Positions 40,157 to 49,221 of a stretch of DNA of 64,000 bases are shown here, one piece after another. Source of the DNA: UBA2112 sp964641025 (GTDB taxonomy: Bacteria > Patescibacteriota > Saccharimonadia > Saccharimonadales > Saccharimonadaceae); NCBI GenBank assembly GCA_964641025.1, contig CAZXJP010000006.1, positions 4,256 to 68,255 on the forward strand. Direction: 5' to 3'. Both the position numbers and the translations under genes were made by a program. Position 1 is the stretch's first letter. Every line of letters begins with the position of its first letter. The notes beneath the pieces were generated by a model that saw nothing but the letters and a program-made list of their open reading frames with translations, did no database searches and had not been told where the DNA came from.

Positions 40157-41920
40157 GTGAAAAAATTTACAGATTTAGCCTATGGGCGCTATTCGATGGT
40201 ATTACTTGTAATTCTGTTTCCTGTCGCCTTGTTTCTCGTATGGTCAAGTCAGCTATTTGTCGCCCCGATAGTGCACGGTGCCACTTGTGGCGCGTCGACC
40301 AATTTTATCACCACCTGGAAAACAGATAATCCCGGTAGTAGCAATAGCACATCGATTACCCTTACCGCCGACCCTGTTAGCTTTAACTACAACATAGACT
40401 GGGATAATGACGGAGTAATGGACGAAACTTTGGCGAGTCCTAATACGTCTGTAACACATGATTTTGGTACACCCGGAACATATACTATTCAGATTTGTGG
40501 TAGCTATCCATACATCAATTGGGATTATAGCGACGATCAAGAAAAGCTTGTTCGCGTGAATCAATGGGGTGATAACGCTTGGACTACGATGGCGGATGCC
40601 TTTTATGGCGCGAGCAACATGACAATCACTGCTTCGGATACGCCCGACTTGTCTAGCGTCACTGACGCATCAAATATGTTTCGGGACGCTTCATCGTTCA
40701 ACCAAGATATCAGTGGCTGGGATGTAAGTAATATTCAAAACTTTACGAATATGTTTGCTGGAGCGACGAGTTTTAATCAGGATATAGGTGGCTGGAACGT
40801 GAGTGGTGCCAATAATATGGCGGCGATGTTCGCGGGTGCTTCATCGTTCAACCAAGATATCAGTAGCTGGAACGTGGGCTCAGTGACGAGTATGAATCTC
40901 ATGTTCGCTGGGTATAATTACTATACGGTCGGTCTAGACGCCTATTTTACCAATTACCCAATGGCCTTTAATCAGGATATATCAGGTTGGGATACAGGAC
41001 AGGTATCGTCAATGCAGTGGATGTTCGCTAACGACGCGGATACGCGTATGAGAACGTTATTCGAGGGGTTTGGATACACAGTGCACGTTTCAAATAGTGC
41101 GCAGGCTCATGCTTTTTCGCAAGAAGTTGGTGGTTTTGACGTATCCAACGTATTAGCTATGAATGACATGTTATCGGGTAGCTCATTATCAGCAGCCGAG
41201 TATGATCAGACACTTGCTGGTTGGTCCGCGCAAGTATTGCAGGATGATGTTGAACTTGGCGCCCTGGGTCTGAAATATTGTAGCGGTGGAACGGCTAGGG
41301 CGGATATAATCAGTACATACTCATGGGTGATTTCAGACGGAGGTGTAAACTGTCTAGATCTCGATCCTAACAGTAGCCTAACTGGCGTAGATGTATCCAC
41401 CGGGTTAGCTTTGATTAATCCAGACTCAACCCAACATACGGTACGTCTCTTCAAAAACGGCTCGCCACTAGCGCAAGCCAATGTATTCTTTGACAACGCC
41501 ATCGACTGGAGAGACGTTGATGGAGGTGTCGACAGTGCTAATTACAAAAGTGTTATCTCGGGACTGGCAAGCGCTGACGCAGTTGTTGGGAGCCATACGC
41601 TATTCGTACCTCGTGCCAGTACTCACGGCGCAGTGGTAATATGCCCCCATGCCCAAACTCTAGAGCAGGTATCGGCAAATTGTACTGATGCGACAGTTGT
41701 GACATCTGCGGATTCGAACGTGTCAGTCGTGACGATAGGCGGTGGTAGCTACTGGAGAGTTAATGGATTGACAGGTACCGGCGGCATAAGCGTGCCTAGC
41801 GCACCAAATACCGGCTGGAGTCCAGTTCCACTGCCTGTTTTTGTAATAATTTCGGGACTAGGCCTGATAGTGATGGGCGTATCGATACGCAGAATATCGA
41901 GGAAGCGTGCTTTGGTATAG
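40157..41920 (+). CDS. BspA-like (DUF285) surface protein with C-terminal sorting signal
   Basis: A 587-aa cell-surface protein. A signal peptide or anchor (MVLLVILFPVALFLVW) and a PKD-like segment (HDFGTPGTYTIQICG) precede DUF285 repeats with the phrase SFNQDISGWDVSN seen three to four times (about 175-335). The C-terminus has a Pro-rich spacer, APNTGW, a hydrophobic stretch (VFVIISGLGLIVMGV) and a basic tail (RRISRKR): a sortase signal using PNTG in place of LPxTG. It begins with GTG at 40157. The overlapping sortase gene is the likely anchoring enzyme. Such repeats serve in adhesion, possibly to a host cell. Confidence 0.85.
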   Translation: MKKFTDLAYGRYSMVLLVILFPVALFLVWSSQLFVAPIVHGATCGASTNFITTWKTDNPGSSNSTSITLTADPVSFNYNIDWDNDGVMDETLASPNTSVTHDFGTPGTYTIQICGSYPYINWDYSDDQEKLVRVNQWGDNAWTTMADAFYGASNMTITASDTPDLSSVTDASNMFRDASSFNQDISGWDVSNIQNFTNMFAGATSFNQDIGGWNVSGANNMAAMFAGASSFNQDISSWNVGSVTSMNLMFAGYNYYTVGLDAYFTNYPMAFNQDISGWDTGQVSSMQWMFANDADTRMRTLFEGFGYTVHVSNSAQAHAFSQEVGGFDVSNVLAMNDMLSGSSLSAAEYDQTLAGWSAQVLQDDVELGALGLKYCSGGTARADIISTYSWVISDGGVNCLDLDPNSSLTGVDVSTGLALINPDSTQHTVRLFKNGSPLAQANVFFDNAIDWRDVDGGVDSANYKSVISGLASADAVVGSHTLFVPRASTHGAVVICPHAQTLEQVSANCTDATVVTSADSNVSVVTIGGGSYWRVNGLTGTGGISVPSAPNTGWSPVPLPVFVIISGLGLIVMGVSIRRISRKRALV

Positions 41921-42554
41921 ATTGTACATACTGCCGTATATTCTTCTCGCGCTTGGTTCATTCGTGGCGGCTTTTGGCTTGAGTGCCGTTGTGCAGAGCA
42001 ATGTTGTCGCACTGGGCGGAGATCCTGTTATATCGGATCGGGCATTAGTGAGCGAAGAAGACCTGCCAGATGAAAACGAACCAGACTGCGAGAACTACAA
42101 AGTCTCTGATCATCAACCGCGCAAGATAATAATGCCGACAATAAATACAGAGGGGTGCTTGCAAAAGGTCGGCATAGACAGCAAGGGTGCTATAGGGGTG
42201 CCGAACAATATACATGTCGGTGGCTGGTATACTGGCCTTTCGATGCCTGGTAGCAAAGGATTGAGCCTGATTGATGGTCATTTGCGTGGATTGTACAATC
42301 AAGGTATTTTTGAAAACCTGTATAAACTCAAGAGTGGCGATCATTTCGAGATAGAATATGGTGACGGTAGTAGTAAAAAGTTTGAGGTAGTGAGCGTCAA
42401 ACAGTACTCGGTACGCGAAACTAGCGCGCGAATGTTCTATAAGCACCCAGACATAGATAGTCAGCTAAATCTAATTACATGTTTTGGTGAATGGCAATCG
42501 GACACCAGACAATTCAACCAACGGATATTGGTAGTTACCAAGCTGGTAAGATAA
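41907..42554 (+). CDS. Sortase (class E/F-like) paired with the surface protein
   Basis: A 215-aa transpeptidase with an N-terminal anchor helix (YILLALGSFVAAFGLSAVV). The catalytic His is in SLIDGHLRGLY (about 127), the Cys in LNLITCFGEW (about 192) and the Arg in FNQRILVVTK (about 208). It starts with GTG at 41907, 14 nt inside the surface-protein gene and behind GAGGAA, so it is translationally coupled to its presumed substrate. It converges with the GDPD gene, with one base between the stops. Confidence 0.85.
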   Translation: MLWYRLYILPYILLALGSFVAAFGLSAVVQSNVVALGGDPVISDRALVSEEDLPDENEPDCENYKVSDHQPRKIIMPTINTEGCLQKVGIDSKGAIGVPNNIHVGGWYTGLSMPGSKGLSLIDGHLRGLYNQGIFENLYKLKSGDHFEIEYGDGSSKKFEVVSVKQYSVRETSARMFYKHPDIDSQLNLITCFGEWQSDTRQFNQRILVVTKLVR

Positions 42555-42555
42555 A

Positions 42556-43242
42556 TCATCGTTTCTTTTTGTGAGATTTCTTGTCTAGGGTCTTTAGGAT
42601 TTTGTCAGGATAGTCTGTCACTACGCCGTCGACGCCACGCTTTGCAAGTAGTAGCGCGGTGTCGGGGCGGTTGACCGTATATACGTATGTAAAGATATCC
42701 ATCTTTTTCGCCATTTGCAGAGACACTTTGTTGATATGTAACCTGTGCCAGCCAGCGGCAGACAGATGTAGTTTGCGATGGTACGCCATAAAAGACAGTG
42801 GGTTTACGCTATGTAGCAATGACAGGTTGATATCACGGCTCCGCTTGCGTAATCTTAGCAGGGTGGAGACATGGAATGACGAAAATAGGATATTATTCCA
42901 GTCCGAAGGCTTGTTGATATAGTTATTTTTTATTAGGTTAAAGACTTCATCCACGCCCGTCGCTGGCTTGAATTCCAGGTTGAGATATATTTTGCCGAAA
43001 AGTGCATCTAGGGCATTGCGAAGAGTAGTCACGGGGCCCGCCTTACGTAGTTTTGAATACCTAGTACTACTGATTTTGTGGCCGTGTAGCTTGCTGTCGT
43101 GCGCAAGTATAGGCACTTTGTCACTAGTCAGCCGAACGTCAAACTCTAGCATATCGGCACCACTGTCGATTCCGGCTAATAATGATTCCATTGAGTTTTC
43201 AGGAGCCAGACCTGCGGCTCCTCGATGTCCGATGATAAGCAT
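42556..43242 (-). CDS. Glycerophosphodiester phosphodiesterase
   Basis: A 228-aa TIM-barrel enzyme. GHRGAAGLAPENSMESL (5-21) gives the catalytic His, and LEFDVRLTSDKVPILAHD (about 37-54) the metal-binding Glu/Asp and second His. It cleaves glycerophosphodiesters to glycerol-3-phosphate and an alcohol, probably salvaging lipid headgroups. TATAAT lies 7 nt upstream of the ATG on the minus strand (43250-43255), with no ribosome site. Confidence 0.9.
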   Translation of the reverse strand: MLIIGHRGAAGLAPENSMESLLAGIDSGADMLEFDVRLTSDKVPILAHDSKLHGHKISSTRYSKLRKAGPVTTLRNALDALFGKIYLNLEFKPATGVDEVFNLIKNNYINKPSDWNNILFSSFHVSTLLRLRKRSRDINLSLLHSVNPLSFMAYHRKLHLSAAGWHRLHINKVSLQMAKKMDIFTYVYTVNRPDTALLLAKRGVDGVVTDYPDKILKTLDKKSHKKKR

Positions 43243-43350
43243 ACGTATAATTATAGTTTATTGGTGTTTTTTGTATAGTGACCAAGTTTTTATTATGTTG
43301 TTGTTTTGCTATACTATCAGATGAAAAGCAACCAACTGAATGGAGAAAAT

Positions 43351-43878
43351 ATGGCAGATTTTAATCAAATCCTAACACCTGGCGACGTTGATGGCGGTGT
43401 TGTAAATGTAGTAGTAGAAATTCCCGCTGGAAGTAGTCACAAGATAGAATGGAATCGTGATCTAGCGGTTATGCAACTAGATCGTGTAGAACCGGCTGTT
43501 TTTGCGAAACCATGCAACTATGGTTTTATACCACAGACACTGGACGAAGACGGTGACGAATTGGACGCTCTAATTATTACTGACGAACCGTTGCCTACGG
43601 GCGTATTCCTAGAAGCGACCGTCATTGGTGTCATGAAGTTTGAGGACGGCGGGGAAGTAGATGACAAGGTTGTCGTTGTGCCGACCGATGATCGAAATAC
43701 CGGTAATCGTATCCAGAGTTTGGATGACATTCCACAATTAATCAAGCAAATTGACTTCCACTTCAGTCACTACAAAGATTTGAAAAAGCCTGGCACTACC
43801 GTGGTAAAAGGCTGGGGTGATCCAGAAGAGGCAAAAGCCGTTATACACGAAGCAATCGAACGCTGGAATAAAAAATGA
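43351..43878 (+). CDS. ppa: Inorganic pyrophosphatase
   Basis: A 175-aa family I pyrophosphatase with the signature DEDGDELDALI (about 59-69) and the metal/pyrophosphate residues of NYGFIPQTL and KDLKKPGTTVVKGW. I start at 43351: GGAG lies 6 nt upstream and the protein then begins like the family (MADFNQIL). A TATACT box ends 5 nt before an earlier in-frame ATG at 43321, so a 10-residue longer leaderless product is possible. Its stop overlaps the Nudix gene as ATGA. Confidence 0.94.
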   Translation: MADFNQILTPGDVDGGVVNVVVEIPAGSSHKIEWNRDLAVMQLDRVEPAVFAKPCNYGFIPQTLDEDGDELDALIITDEPLPTGVFLEATVIGVMKFEDGGEVDDKVVVVPTDDRNTGNRIQSLDDIPQLIKQIDFHFSHYKDLKKPGTTVVKGWGDPEEAKAVIHEAIERWNKK

Positions 43879-44318
43879 CGAAAACCCAGTGTGTTGCCAA
43901 AGCACTGATATTAGATAAAAACGGCGATTTTTTGCTACTGACGCGTAGCGACACCCATCCACACTATGCCGGTTATTATGATCTGCCTGGTGGTGGAGTG
44001 GAAAAGGCGGAATCGTATCGAAAGGCGCTTGTCCGTGAAGTTCGCGAGGAAACAGGACTAAGCCTAGATGAACAACAAATCCGCGTACTGTATACCGTAA
44101 CTCAGGTTATACACGGCATTAGTTATCCGACGGTATTGTATTATGCGCGGATAGACGAAGAAAAACCTGTAATAGATTTGAGTTACGAGCACAAATCATT
44201 TGACTGGGCACATATCGATCGCCTCTCGGAGGTAGAGCCACAGATTGCTCCGACATACCGCGAAGCTCTCTCGTACATCAGAGACAACGATATCATTAGT
44301 GATATTGACACAGTATAA
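43875..44318 (+). CDS. Nudix hydrolase
   Basis: A 147-aa protein with a full Nudix box, GGGVEKAESYRKALVREV then REETGL (about 39-62). It hydrolyses a nucleoside diphosphate linked to another moiety; the substrate is not evident. Coupled to ppa by a 4-nt overlap, which makes sense because Nudix reactions often yield pyrophosphate or phosphate. Confidence 0.9.
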   Translation: MTKTQCVAKALILDKNGDFLLLTRSDTHPHYAGYYDLPGGGVEKAESYRKALVREVREETGLSLDEQQIRVLYTVTQVIHGISYPTVLYYARIDEEKPVIDLSYEHKSFDWAHIDRLSEVEPQIAPTYREALSYIRDNDIISDIDTV

Positions 44319-44372
44319 TTAAGATGTTATAAATCTACATATCCCTGTTCAACGAGACCCGGGAGGGTAGTG

Positions 44373-44642
44373 ATGGAATATACGGAGAGGCAGAAGCGAC
44401 GGCTGGCCTTGGATCGGCAGGACTACCAGAGGCGTATGAGCTGGCTGGTTTTGCTGTACATTGTCTTGTTCATTCTGTTTCCGATCATCGGGACGATGTC
44501 ATGGCTGGTAGCGCTAGGATTGTTCCTGGTGTCGTGTGCCGTGTCGGCTCTGATTGTGGTGCTTGCATGGCATCGCCACTGCAGGCGTTTCGACCGGAGA
44601 GTTCTAATCGAAAATCGGAAAAGAGCCACGGACCACAACTGA
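44373..44642 (+). CDS. Small two-helix membrane protein
   Basis: An 89-aa protein with a strongly charged N-terminal helix (TERQKRRLALDRQDYQRRM), two membrane helices (LVLLYIVLFILFPIIGTM and VALGLFLVSCAVSALIVVLA) and a basic tail. No family is recognised. GGGAGG lies 7 nt before the ATG at 44373; a GTG three bases earlier is also possible. Confidence 0.65.
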   Translation: MEYTERQKRRLALDRQDYQRRMSWLVLLYIVLFILFPIIGTMSWLVALGLFLVSCAVSALIVVLAWHRHCRRFDRRVLIENRKRATDHN

Positions 44643-44660
44643 TTGAATCTCAGGACGGGG

Positions 44661-44698
44661 AAGGGCGTGTAGTCAAGTGACTGCGCGCCCTTTCGCCT
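44661..44698. terminator. Convergent terminator hairpin
   Basis: GGGCG and AGTCA pair with TGACT and CGCCC (44663-44690), followed by TTTCGCCTTT on the plus strand. It lies between the small membrane protein gene and the convergent rel gene. Confidence 0.6.
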
Positions 44699-46237
44699 TT
44701 AGCCTCTTTTTTTACGAAGCGCCTTGTCGTGTATGATGGCCGCCGCGCCACTGACCGCTTGAATGAGGCCCAGTTTACGGAGTTGCATGCGTAATTTTGT
44801 GCGCGCATGCGTAGTGGTGACTAGATCTTGCCAGTCTTTTTTGGGCTGCGAAAGTTTGCGCGTAGTCACCTCGACGACGTCGCCATTCGCAAGTGGCTTA
44901 TCGAACGGATGGATAACTCCGTTCACGCGAAAGCTGTACGCATGTTTACCTATGTCACTGTGTACGAGGTACGCGAAGTCTAACGGTAGTGCGCCTTCTG
45001 GCATATTATATATGTCGCCTTTTGGAGAAAATACGAATATCCTATCTCCAAAGAGATCAACGTTGAGCTGTTTTTTACTGATTTTCTCGCCATCGCGTAA
45101 ACGAGCCGCCACCTCCTGCATTTGTGTTATCCACTGTAATTCCGTCGGTAGGTGCACGGCTGTTTTTTTGCGTACGTAATCTTTTTTGCTTTTTTGTTCG
45201 TGATAATGAAAACTAGCGGCCAGCCCACGCTCGGCATAGTCATGCATCTCGTTAGTACGAATTTGAAATTCAACAATTTGTTCATTTGGAGTCAATACGG
45301 TGGTATGGAGACTCTGATAACCGTTCGGCTTTGGTACGGCAATATAATCCTTGATTCTGGCGATCATTGGTTGATACATGCTGTGCAATATTCCCAACAC
45401 CCTATAACAGGTCTCTTTGTCGTCGACGATGATCCGTAGCGCCATCAGGTCATAAATATCGTCGATATTGCCATTCACTTTTCGTAATTTTTTGTACAAG
45501 CTGTATATGCTTTTAACTCGCCCGTTTATCTCTGCTTTTATGTGCTGTTTGGAAAGTTCTTTTTCTACCTCTACCCGAACAGTGCCTAGTTTTCGCGTGC
45601 TCTTGCCGAGTCGTTTTTTCATAAGGGATTTTAGATGGTTGAATTCACGAGGATCTAGATAGCTAAAGGCTAATTCTTCAATTTGCATACGAACGCGTCC
45701 CATACCTATACGGTCAGCGATTTGAGCGAAAACTTCCAATGACTCCCTGGCAACCTTTTTTTGCTTTTCTACTGGAAGATATTGCAGGGTTTGTAGATTA
45801 TGTAGTCGGTCGGCAAGTTTTATGATTATTACGCGAACATCCTGGCTAACGGCTATGAGTAGTTTTGATAGATTATCTTTGGTCTGTGGTAAATAACTAT
45901 CAAGATCTCGCATGCCGGATCTAGCCTGCGATACTTTGGTAACACCGTCAACCAAAAAAGATACGTCACGTCCGAACAAGCTTTCTATTTCGTCAAGTGT
46001 CGTCTCGGTGTCCTCTACGCAGTCATGTAAAACGCCAGCCAAGACGCTGTCCATGTCCATGCCCCATTCAATCAATAGGCGTGCCACGGCGAAAGGGTGG
46101 ATTATGTAGGGCTCACCGCTCAAGCGTTTTTGTCCACGATGTTTTGATGTCGCAAAGTCCATGGCATGTTCTAGTTCGGCCAACTGGTCGTCGGTATAGG
46201 TCTGAGACGCTAATTCCAAAACTTCACGCTTTTTCAT
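44699..46237 (-). CDS. rel: RelA/SpoT-family (p)ppGpp synthetase/hydrolase, short form
   Basis: A 512-aa protein with an HD hydrolase domain (HRGQKRLSGEPYIIHPFAVA, LHDCVEDTE), a synthetase domain (KDYIAVPKPNGYQSLHTTV) and a TGS domain (VFSPKGDIYNMPEGALPLDF). The C-terminal helical, zinc-finger and ACT regions of long Rel proteins (about 730 aa) are missing, although the frame ends cleanly. It controls the stringent response. On the minus strand TATAAT (46245-46250) lies 7 nt before the ATG, with no ribosome site. Confidence 0.93.
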   Translation of the reverse strand: MKKREVLELASQTYTDDQLAELEHAMDFATSKHRGQKRLSGEPYIIHPFAVARLLIEWGMDMDSVLAGVLHDCVEDTETTLDEIESLFGRDVSFLVDGVTKVSQARSGMRDLDSYLPQTKDNLSKLLIAVSQDVRVIIIKLADRLHNLQTLQYLPVEKQKKVARESLEVFAQIADRIGMGRVRMQIEELAFSYLDPREFNHLKSLMKKRLGKSTRKLGTVRVEVEKELSKQHIKAEINGRVKSIYSLYKKLRKVNGNIDDIYDLMALRIIVDDKETCYRVLGILHSMYQPMIARIKDYIAVPKPNGYQSLHTTVLTPNEQIVEFQIRTNEMHDYAERGLAASFHYHEQKSKKDYVRKKTAVHLPTELQWITQMQEVAARLRDGEKISKKQLNVDLFGDRIFVFSPKGDIYNMPEGALPLDFAYLVHSDIGKHAYSFRVNGVIHPFDKPLANGDVVEVTTRKLSQPKKDWQDLVTTTHARTKLRMQLRKLGLIQAVSGAAAIIHDKALRKKRG

Positions 46238-46359
46238 AATAATTATTATAACAGCGGTAATGATGCATACAAATGATAAGGTAAAACCTGCGCGCGTTGT
46301 TGGCGGCTAACTCTTCTGCTTCACTTACTGCCACCCCGAAGTGAGTATTATGTAAAGCG

Positions 46360-46388
46360 TTTGCATATTGCCGACAAGATGTTTACAA
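46360..46388 (+). promoter_or_regulatory. gapA promoter (-35 and -10)
   Basis: TTGCAT (46360-46365), a 17-nt spacer and TACAAT (46383-46388), about 40 nt before the ATG. Unlike most neighbours, gapA thus has a -35 box, a leader and a ribosome site (AGAGGTAG), which fits strong expression. The rest of 46238-46359 holds only the divergent rel promoter. Confidence 0.7.
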
Positions 46389-46428
46389 TCTATAGAGAAA
46401 ACACTAAAGCTTAAAAGAGGTAGAATCA

Positions 46429-47454
46429 ATGTCAGTAGCAAAACTAGGAATCAATGGATTTGGCCGTATCGGTAGGAATGCATTTAAAATTGCTTTCGAA
46501 CGAAAAGATTTGGAAATCGTTGCTATCAACGATCTGACGGACACAAAAACATTGGCTTATTTGTTAAAGCACGATAGCAATTACGGTACGTATCAGCATG
46601 AAGTTAGTTTTGATGATGAACACATAATCGTTGATGACAAAAAGGTAAAAGTATTGGCCGAGAAAGATCCTGCGGTATTGCCGTGGAAAGACCTAGAGGT
46701 TGACGTAGTTATAGAATCAACTGGTCGATTCACCGCGAAGGAAGACGCCGAGAAGCATATCACTGGAGGTGGCGCCAAAAGAGTTATTATCAGCGGACCT
46801 AGTAAGTCTGACGGAGTCGACACTATAGTTCTGGGCGCGAACGATGACAAAATCGACGGGTCTACCGACGTCGTCAGTAACGCTAGCTGTACCACGAATA
46901 GCTTGGGGGCTGTCATGGCTATCTTGGATAGTGAGTTCGGCGTAGAAAAGTCCTTGTTAACTACAGTGCATAGCTATACGGCTAGTCAAGTGTTGCAGGA
47001 TGCACCAAGCAAGGATTTGCGTGAAGGACGAAACGCCGCCGAGAATATGGTTCCAACTACAACTGGCGCGGCAATCGCGGTCACGAAAACTCTGCCAAAA
47101 CTAGAAGGCAAGTTCGATGGGTTATCTATTCGTGTCCCAACCCCAGTCGTTTCAATTAGTGACGTTACCGCGTTGCTATCCAAGGACGTAACGGTCGATG
47201 AAATCAATAACGCTTTCAAAAAAGCATCCAAAGAACCATATTATCAGGGTATTCTGGGTGTTAGCGAAGAGCCATTGGTCAGCCGTGACTATATAGGCAA
47301 TAGCCACTCTGGCGTTGTCGACTTGCTCTTGACCAAAGTAGTTGCTGGCAATCTGATTAAGGTGGCAGTTTGGTACGACAATGAATGGGGCTATAGCAAT
47401 CGTTTGGTTGAATTAGTGGCTGACGTTGGTAAATCCGTAAAAAAATCTGAATAG
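46429..47454 (+). CDS. gapA: Glyceraldehyde-3-phosphate dehydrogenase
   Basis: A 341-aa type I GAPDH. NAD site GINGFGRIGRNAFK (8-21), catalytic NASCTTNSL (about 154-162, nucleophile Cys), the catalytic His region TTVHSYTASQ and C-terminal WYDNEWGYSNRLVEL are all present. It makes 1,3-bisphosphoglycerate in glycolysis. It is preceded by a full promoter and an AGAGGTAG ribosome site. Confidence 0.97.
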   Translation: MSVAKLGINGFGRIGRNAFKIAFERKDLEIVAINDLTDTKTLAYLLKHDSNYGTYQHEVSFDDEHIIVDDKKVKVLAEKDPAVLPWKDLEVDVVIESTGRFTAKEDAEKHITGGGAKRVIISGPSKSDGVDTIVLGANDDKIDGSTDVVSNASCTTNSLGAVMAILDSEFGVEKSLLTTVHSYTASQVLQDAPSKDLREGRNAAENMVPTTTGAAIAVTKTLPKLEGKFDGLSIRVPTPVVSISDVTALLSKDVTVDEINNAFKKASKEPYYQGILGVSEEPLVSRDYIGNSHSGVVDLLLTKVVAGNLIKVAVWYDNEWGYSNRLVELVADVGKSVKKSE

Positions 47455-47544
47455 TAAACTCTGTAACAGATCTTGAGGCTTTAAGCTATTCTTCAGCGCA
47501 TCTCTCTATAATTTTAGGTAACAATAATAGAGGGAGGAGTGGCA

Positions 47545-48066
47545 ATGGAAAACTACAAAGAGGCAAATACGAAACTCGAAGACGAAAAGTCTTATGAGCA
47601 AGAAGAGGAAAAGTACGAGAAGGTTGCATCTGATTTAGAGTCGATTATTGATTCGCATAATCCGATGTACTACAGGATTGAACATGATTCGTTCTTGTTA
47701 AAACAAGCTAAAGACATTCCAACGGACTTTGAACATGAAGGCAGGCTAGTACTAGCTGACGTGTATGTCGTGCGCAGTTTAACCTTGGGAGAAGCGGACG
47801 GCGAGCACGGGCATATGGAGGAGATAGCCGATGGCGTTTACTTGGATGAAGGCACCCAGGAGATTGAATCGATCCCAAACGCGATGGGTATAGAATTTCG
47901 AGTCGCGGGATCTATGCACAGTGGTATGGAAGGGCATATTCAAGGAGTGAACTGGAGCATATCTCATGGTTTGGCCGGAGAACCCGCGCTGGATCAAATA
48001 ACTGATATGTCTAAATACATACAACGACCCATTGCCACGCGGGTTCCTGCTTCGCAATATTTATAA
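47545..48066 (+). CDS. Unknown 173-aa protein
   Basis: A soluble acidic protein with an N-terminal charged helix (EANTKLEDEKSYEQEEEKYE) and a beta-rich C-terminal part (VYVVRSLTLGEADGEHGHME, FRVAGSMHSGMEGHIQGVNW). His, Glu and Met residues are frequent, but no known metal motif is seen. GGGAGGA lies 6 nt before the ATG. It is followed by the leaderless rpiB promoter and is not clearly part of that operon. Confidence 0.6.
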   Translation: MENYKEANTKLEDEKSYEQEEEKYEKVASDLESIIDSHNPMYYRIEHDSFLLKQAKDIPTDFEHEGRLVLADVYVVRSLTLGEADGEHGHMEEIADGVYLDEGTQEIESIPNAMGIEFRVAGSMHSGMEGHIQGVNWSISHGLAGEPALDQITDMSKYIQRPIATRVPASQYL

Positions 48067-48121
48067 ATGCGCCAGATTTCAACCCTTTGTTTTTTGTCAT
48101 AAAACGCTTATACTAATAATC

Positions 48122-48577
48122 ATGAAAGTATATTTAGGCGGTGATCATGCCGGATTTGATTTGAAAGAAGACGTGCACGTATATTTGGCAAAACGTGGAG
48201 TTGACGTAGTCGACGTGGGTCCCATGGAGTTAGACCCAAAGGACGATTTCCCTCAGTTCGCGCAGGCAGCCGTATTGAAGGTGATAGGTGACGATGACGA
48301 TGACGCTCGCGCGATTCTGATTTGCGGTGGTGGCCAGGGTATGGCCATGGCGGCCAACAGGTTCCGTGGCATTCGTGCTAGCGTGATCTGGGACGCCGAA
48401 GAGGCGAGGATCACCAGAAACGATAATGATAGTAACGTGCTATGTCTGCCGGCTCGAGTGCTCCAGCGCGAAGACGAACGAATCTGGCACGACATTGTCG
48501 ACACGTGGATACATTCACCGTTTTCGGGAGCCGTACGTTATAAGCGCAGAAATGCAGAACTGGATGAGCTGGCGTAA
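48122..48577 (+). CDS. rpiB: Ribose-5-phosphate isomerase B
   Basis: A 151-aa RpiB/LacAB-family protein: LGGDHAGFDLKEDV at the start, LICGGGQGMAMAANRFRGI in the middle (the family usually has a Gly/Ile-rich CGTGIGMSIAAN here) and TRNDNDSNVLCLPARVL. The catalytic position that is Cys or Ser/Thr in the family falls at ICGGG. It interconverts ribose-5-P and ribulose-5-P. TATACT (48109-48114) lies 7 nt before the ATG. First gene of a five-gene sugar-phosphate operon. Confidence 0.87.
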   Translation: MKVYLGGDHAGFDLKEDVHVYLAKRGVDVVDVGPMELDPKDDFPQFAQAAVLKVIGDDDDDARAILICGGGQGMAMAANRFRGIRASVIWDAEEARITRNDNDSNVLCLPARVLQREDERIWHDIVDTWIHSPFSGAVRYKRRNAELDELA

Positions 48578-49221
48578 TGAGCACGATTGTTCCAACAGTA
48601 CTGGCATCCACGCCAGAGGATTACAAAGCTAGTCTGGAACGGGTACATACGTTTACGAATAGGATTCATGTTGATTTTAGTGATGGATCTTTTGCGCCAA
48701 ATAAAACAATCGCCGTGAATCAAATCTGGTGGCCCCAACAATGGCAGACTGATATACATGCCATGGTTGCCGATCCTGGTCAATACGTAGATCTATTAAT
48801 ATCAATGAAACCGAGCTTGATAATCTTTCATGCCGAGGTTCAAATAGACCTGGCTCCAGTGCTCAAAAAAGTCCGTGACAGCGGGATAAAAGCGGGCATA
48901 GCCTTGATGCGATCGTCTGTCCCTGCCGACTATGCTACTCATATCGAAAACGTGGACCACGTGATGGTATTTAGTGGCGACCTAGGAAACTACGGCGGTA
49001 CGGCCAGTATGATGCAATTAGAAAAAATTCGCATGATAAAGAATATTAACTCAGGCCTTGAGATTGGTTGGGATGGAGGCGTGGCCACCGAGAACGCATT
49101 TAGTCTATCGCAAGGCGGAGTGGATGTATTGAATACAGGGGGTGCCATTCAGAAGGCACAGGATCCAAAAGCCGCGTATGATGCATTGGTAAAAGAAGTA
49201 AGTAAACAGGGGGCGGTATGA
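48577..49221 (+). CDS. rpe: Ribulose-phosphate 3-epimerase family protein
   Basis: A 214-aa TIM-barrel protein. IHVDFSDGSFAPN corresponds to the HVDxMDGxFVPN motif, IIFHAEVQ to the second metal His, and EIGWDGGVATEN to the phosphate/Asp motif IxVDGGI. It should interconvert ribulose-5-P and xylulose-5-P. Substitutions in the motifs make it a divergent member. The ATG overlaps the rpiB stop (TAATG), and its own stop overlaps the next gene (ATGA). Confidence 0.82.
   Translation: MSTIVPTVLASTPEDYKASLERVHTFTNRIHVDFSDGSFAPNKTIAVNQIWWPQQWQTDIHAMVADPGQYVDLLISMKPSLIIFHAEVQIDLAPVLKKVRDSGIKAGIALMRSSVPADYATHIENVDHVMVFSGDLGNYGGTASMMQLEKIRMIKNINSGLEIGWDGGVATENAFSLSQGGVDVLNTGGAIQKAQDPKAAYDALVKEVSKQGAV

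Noticed and set aside
40157..41920. Repeats at 40690-41000 as a CRISPR or other non-coding repeat array.
   Set aside because: They are in-frame DUF285 protein repeats (SFNQDISGW) with coding-type variation.
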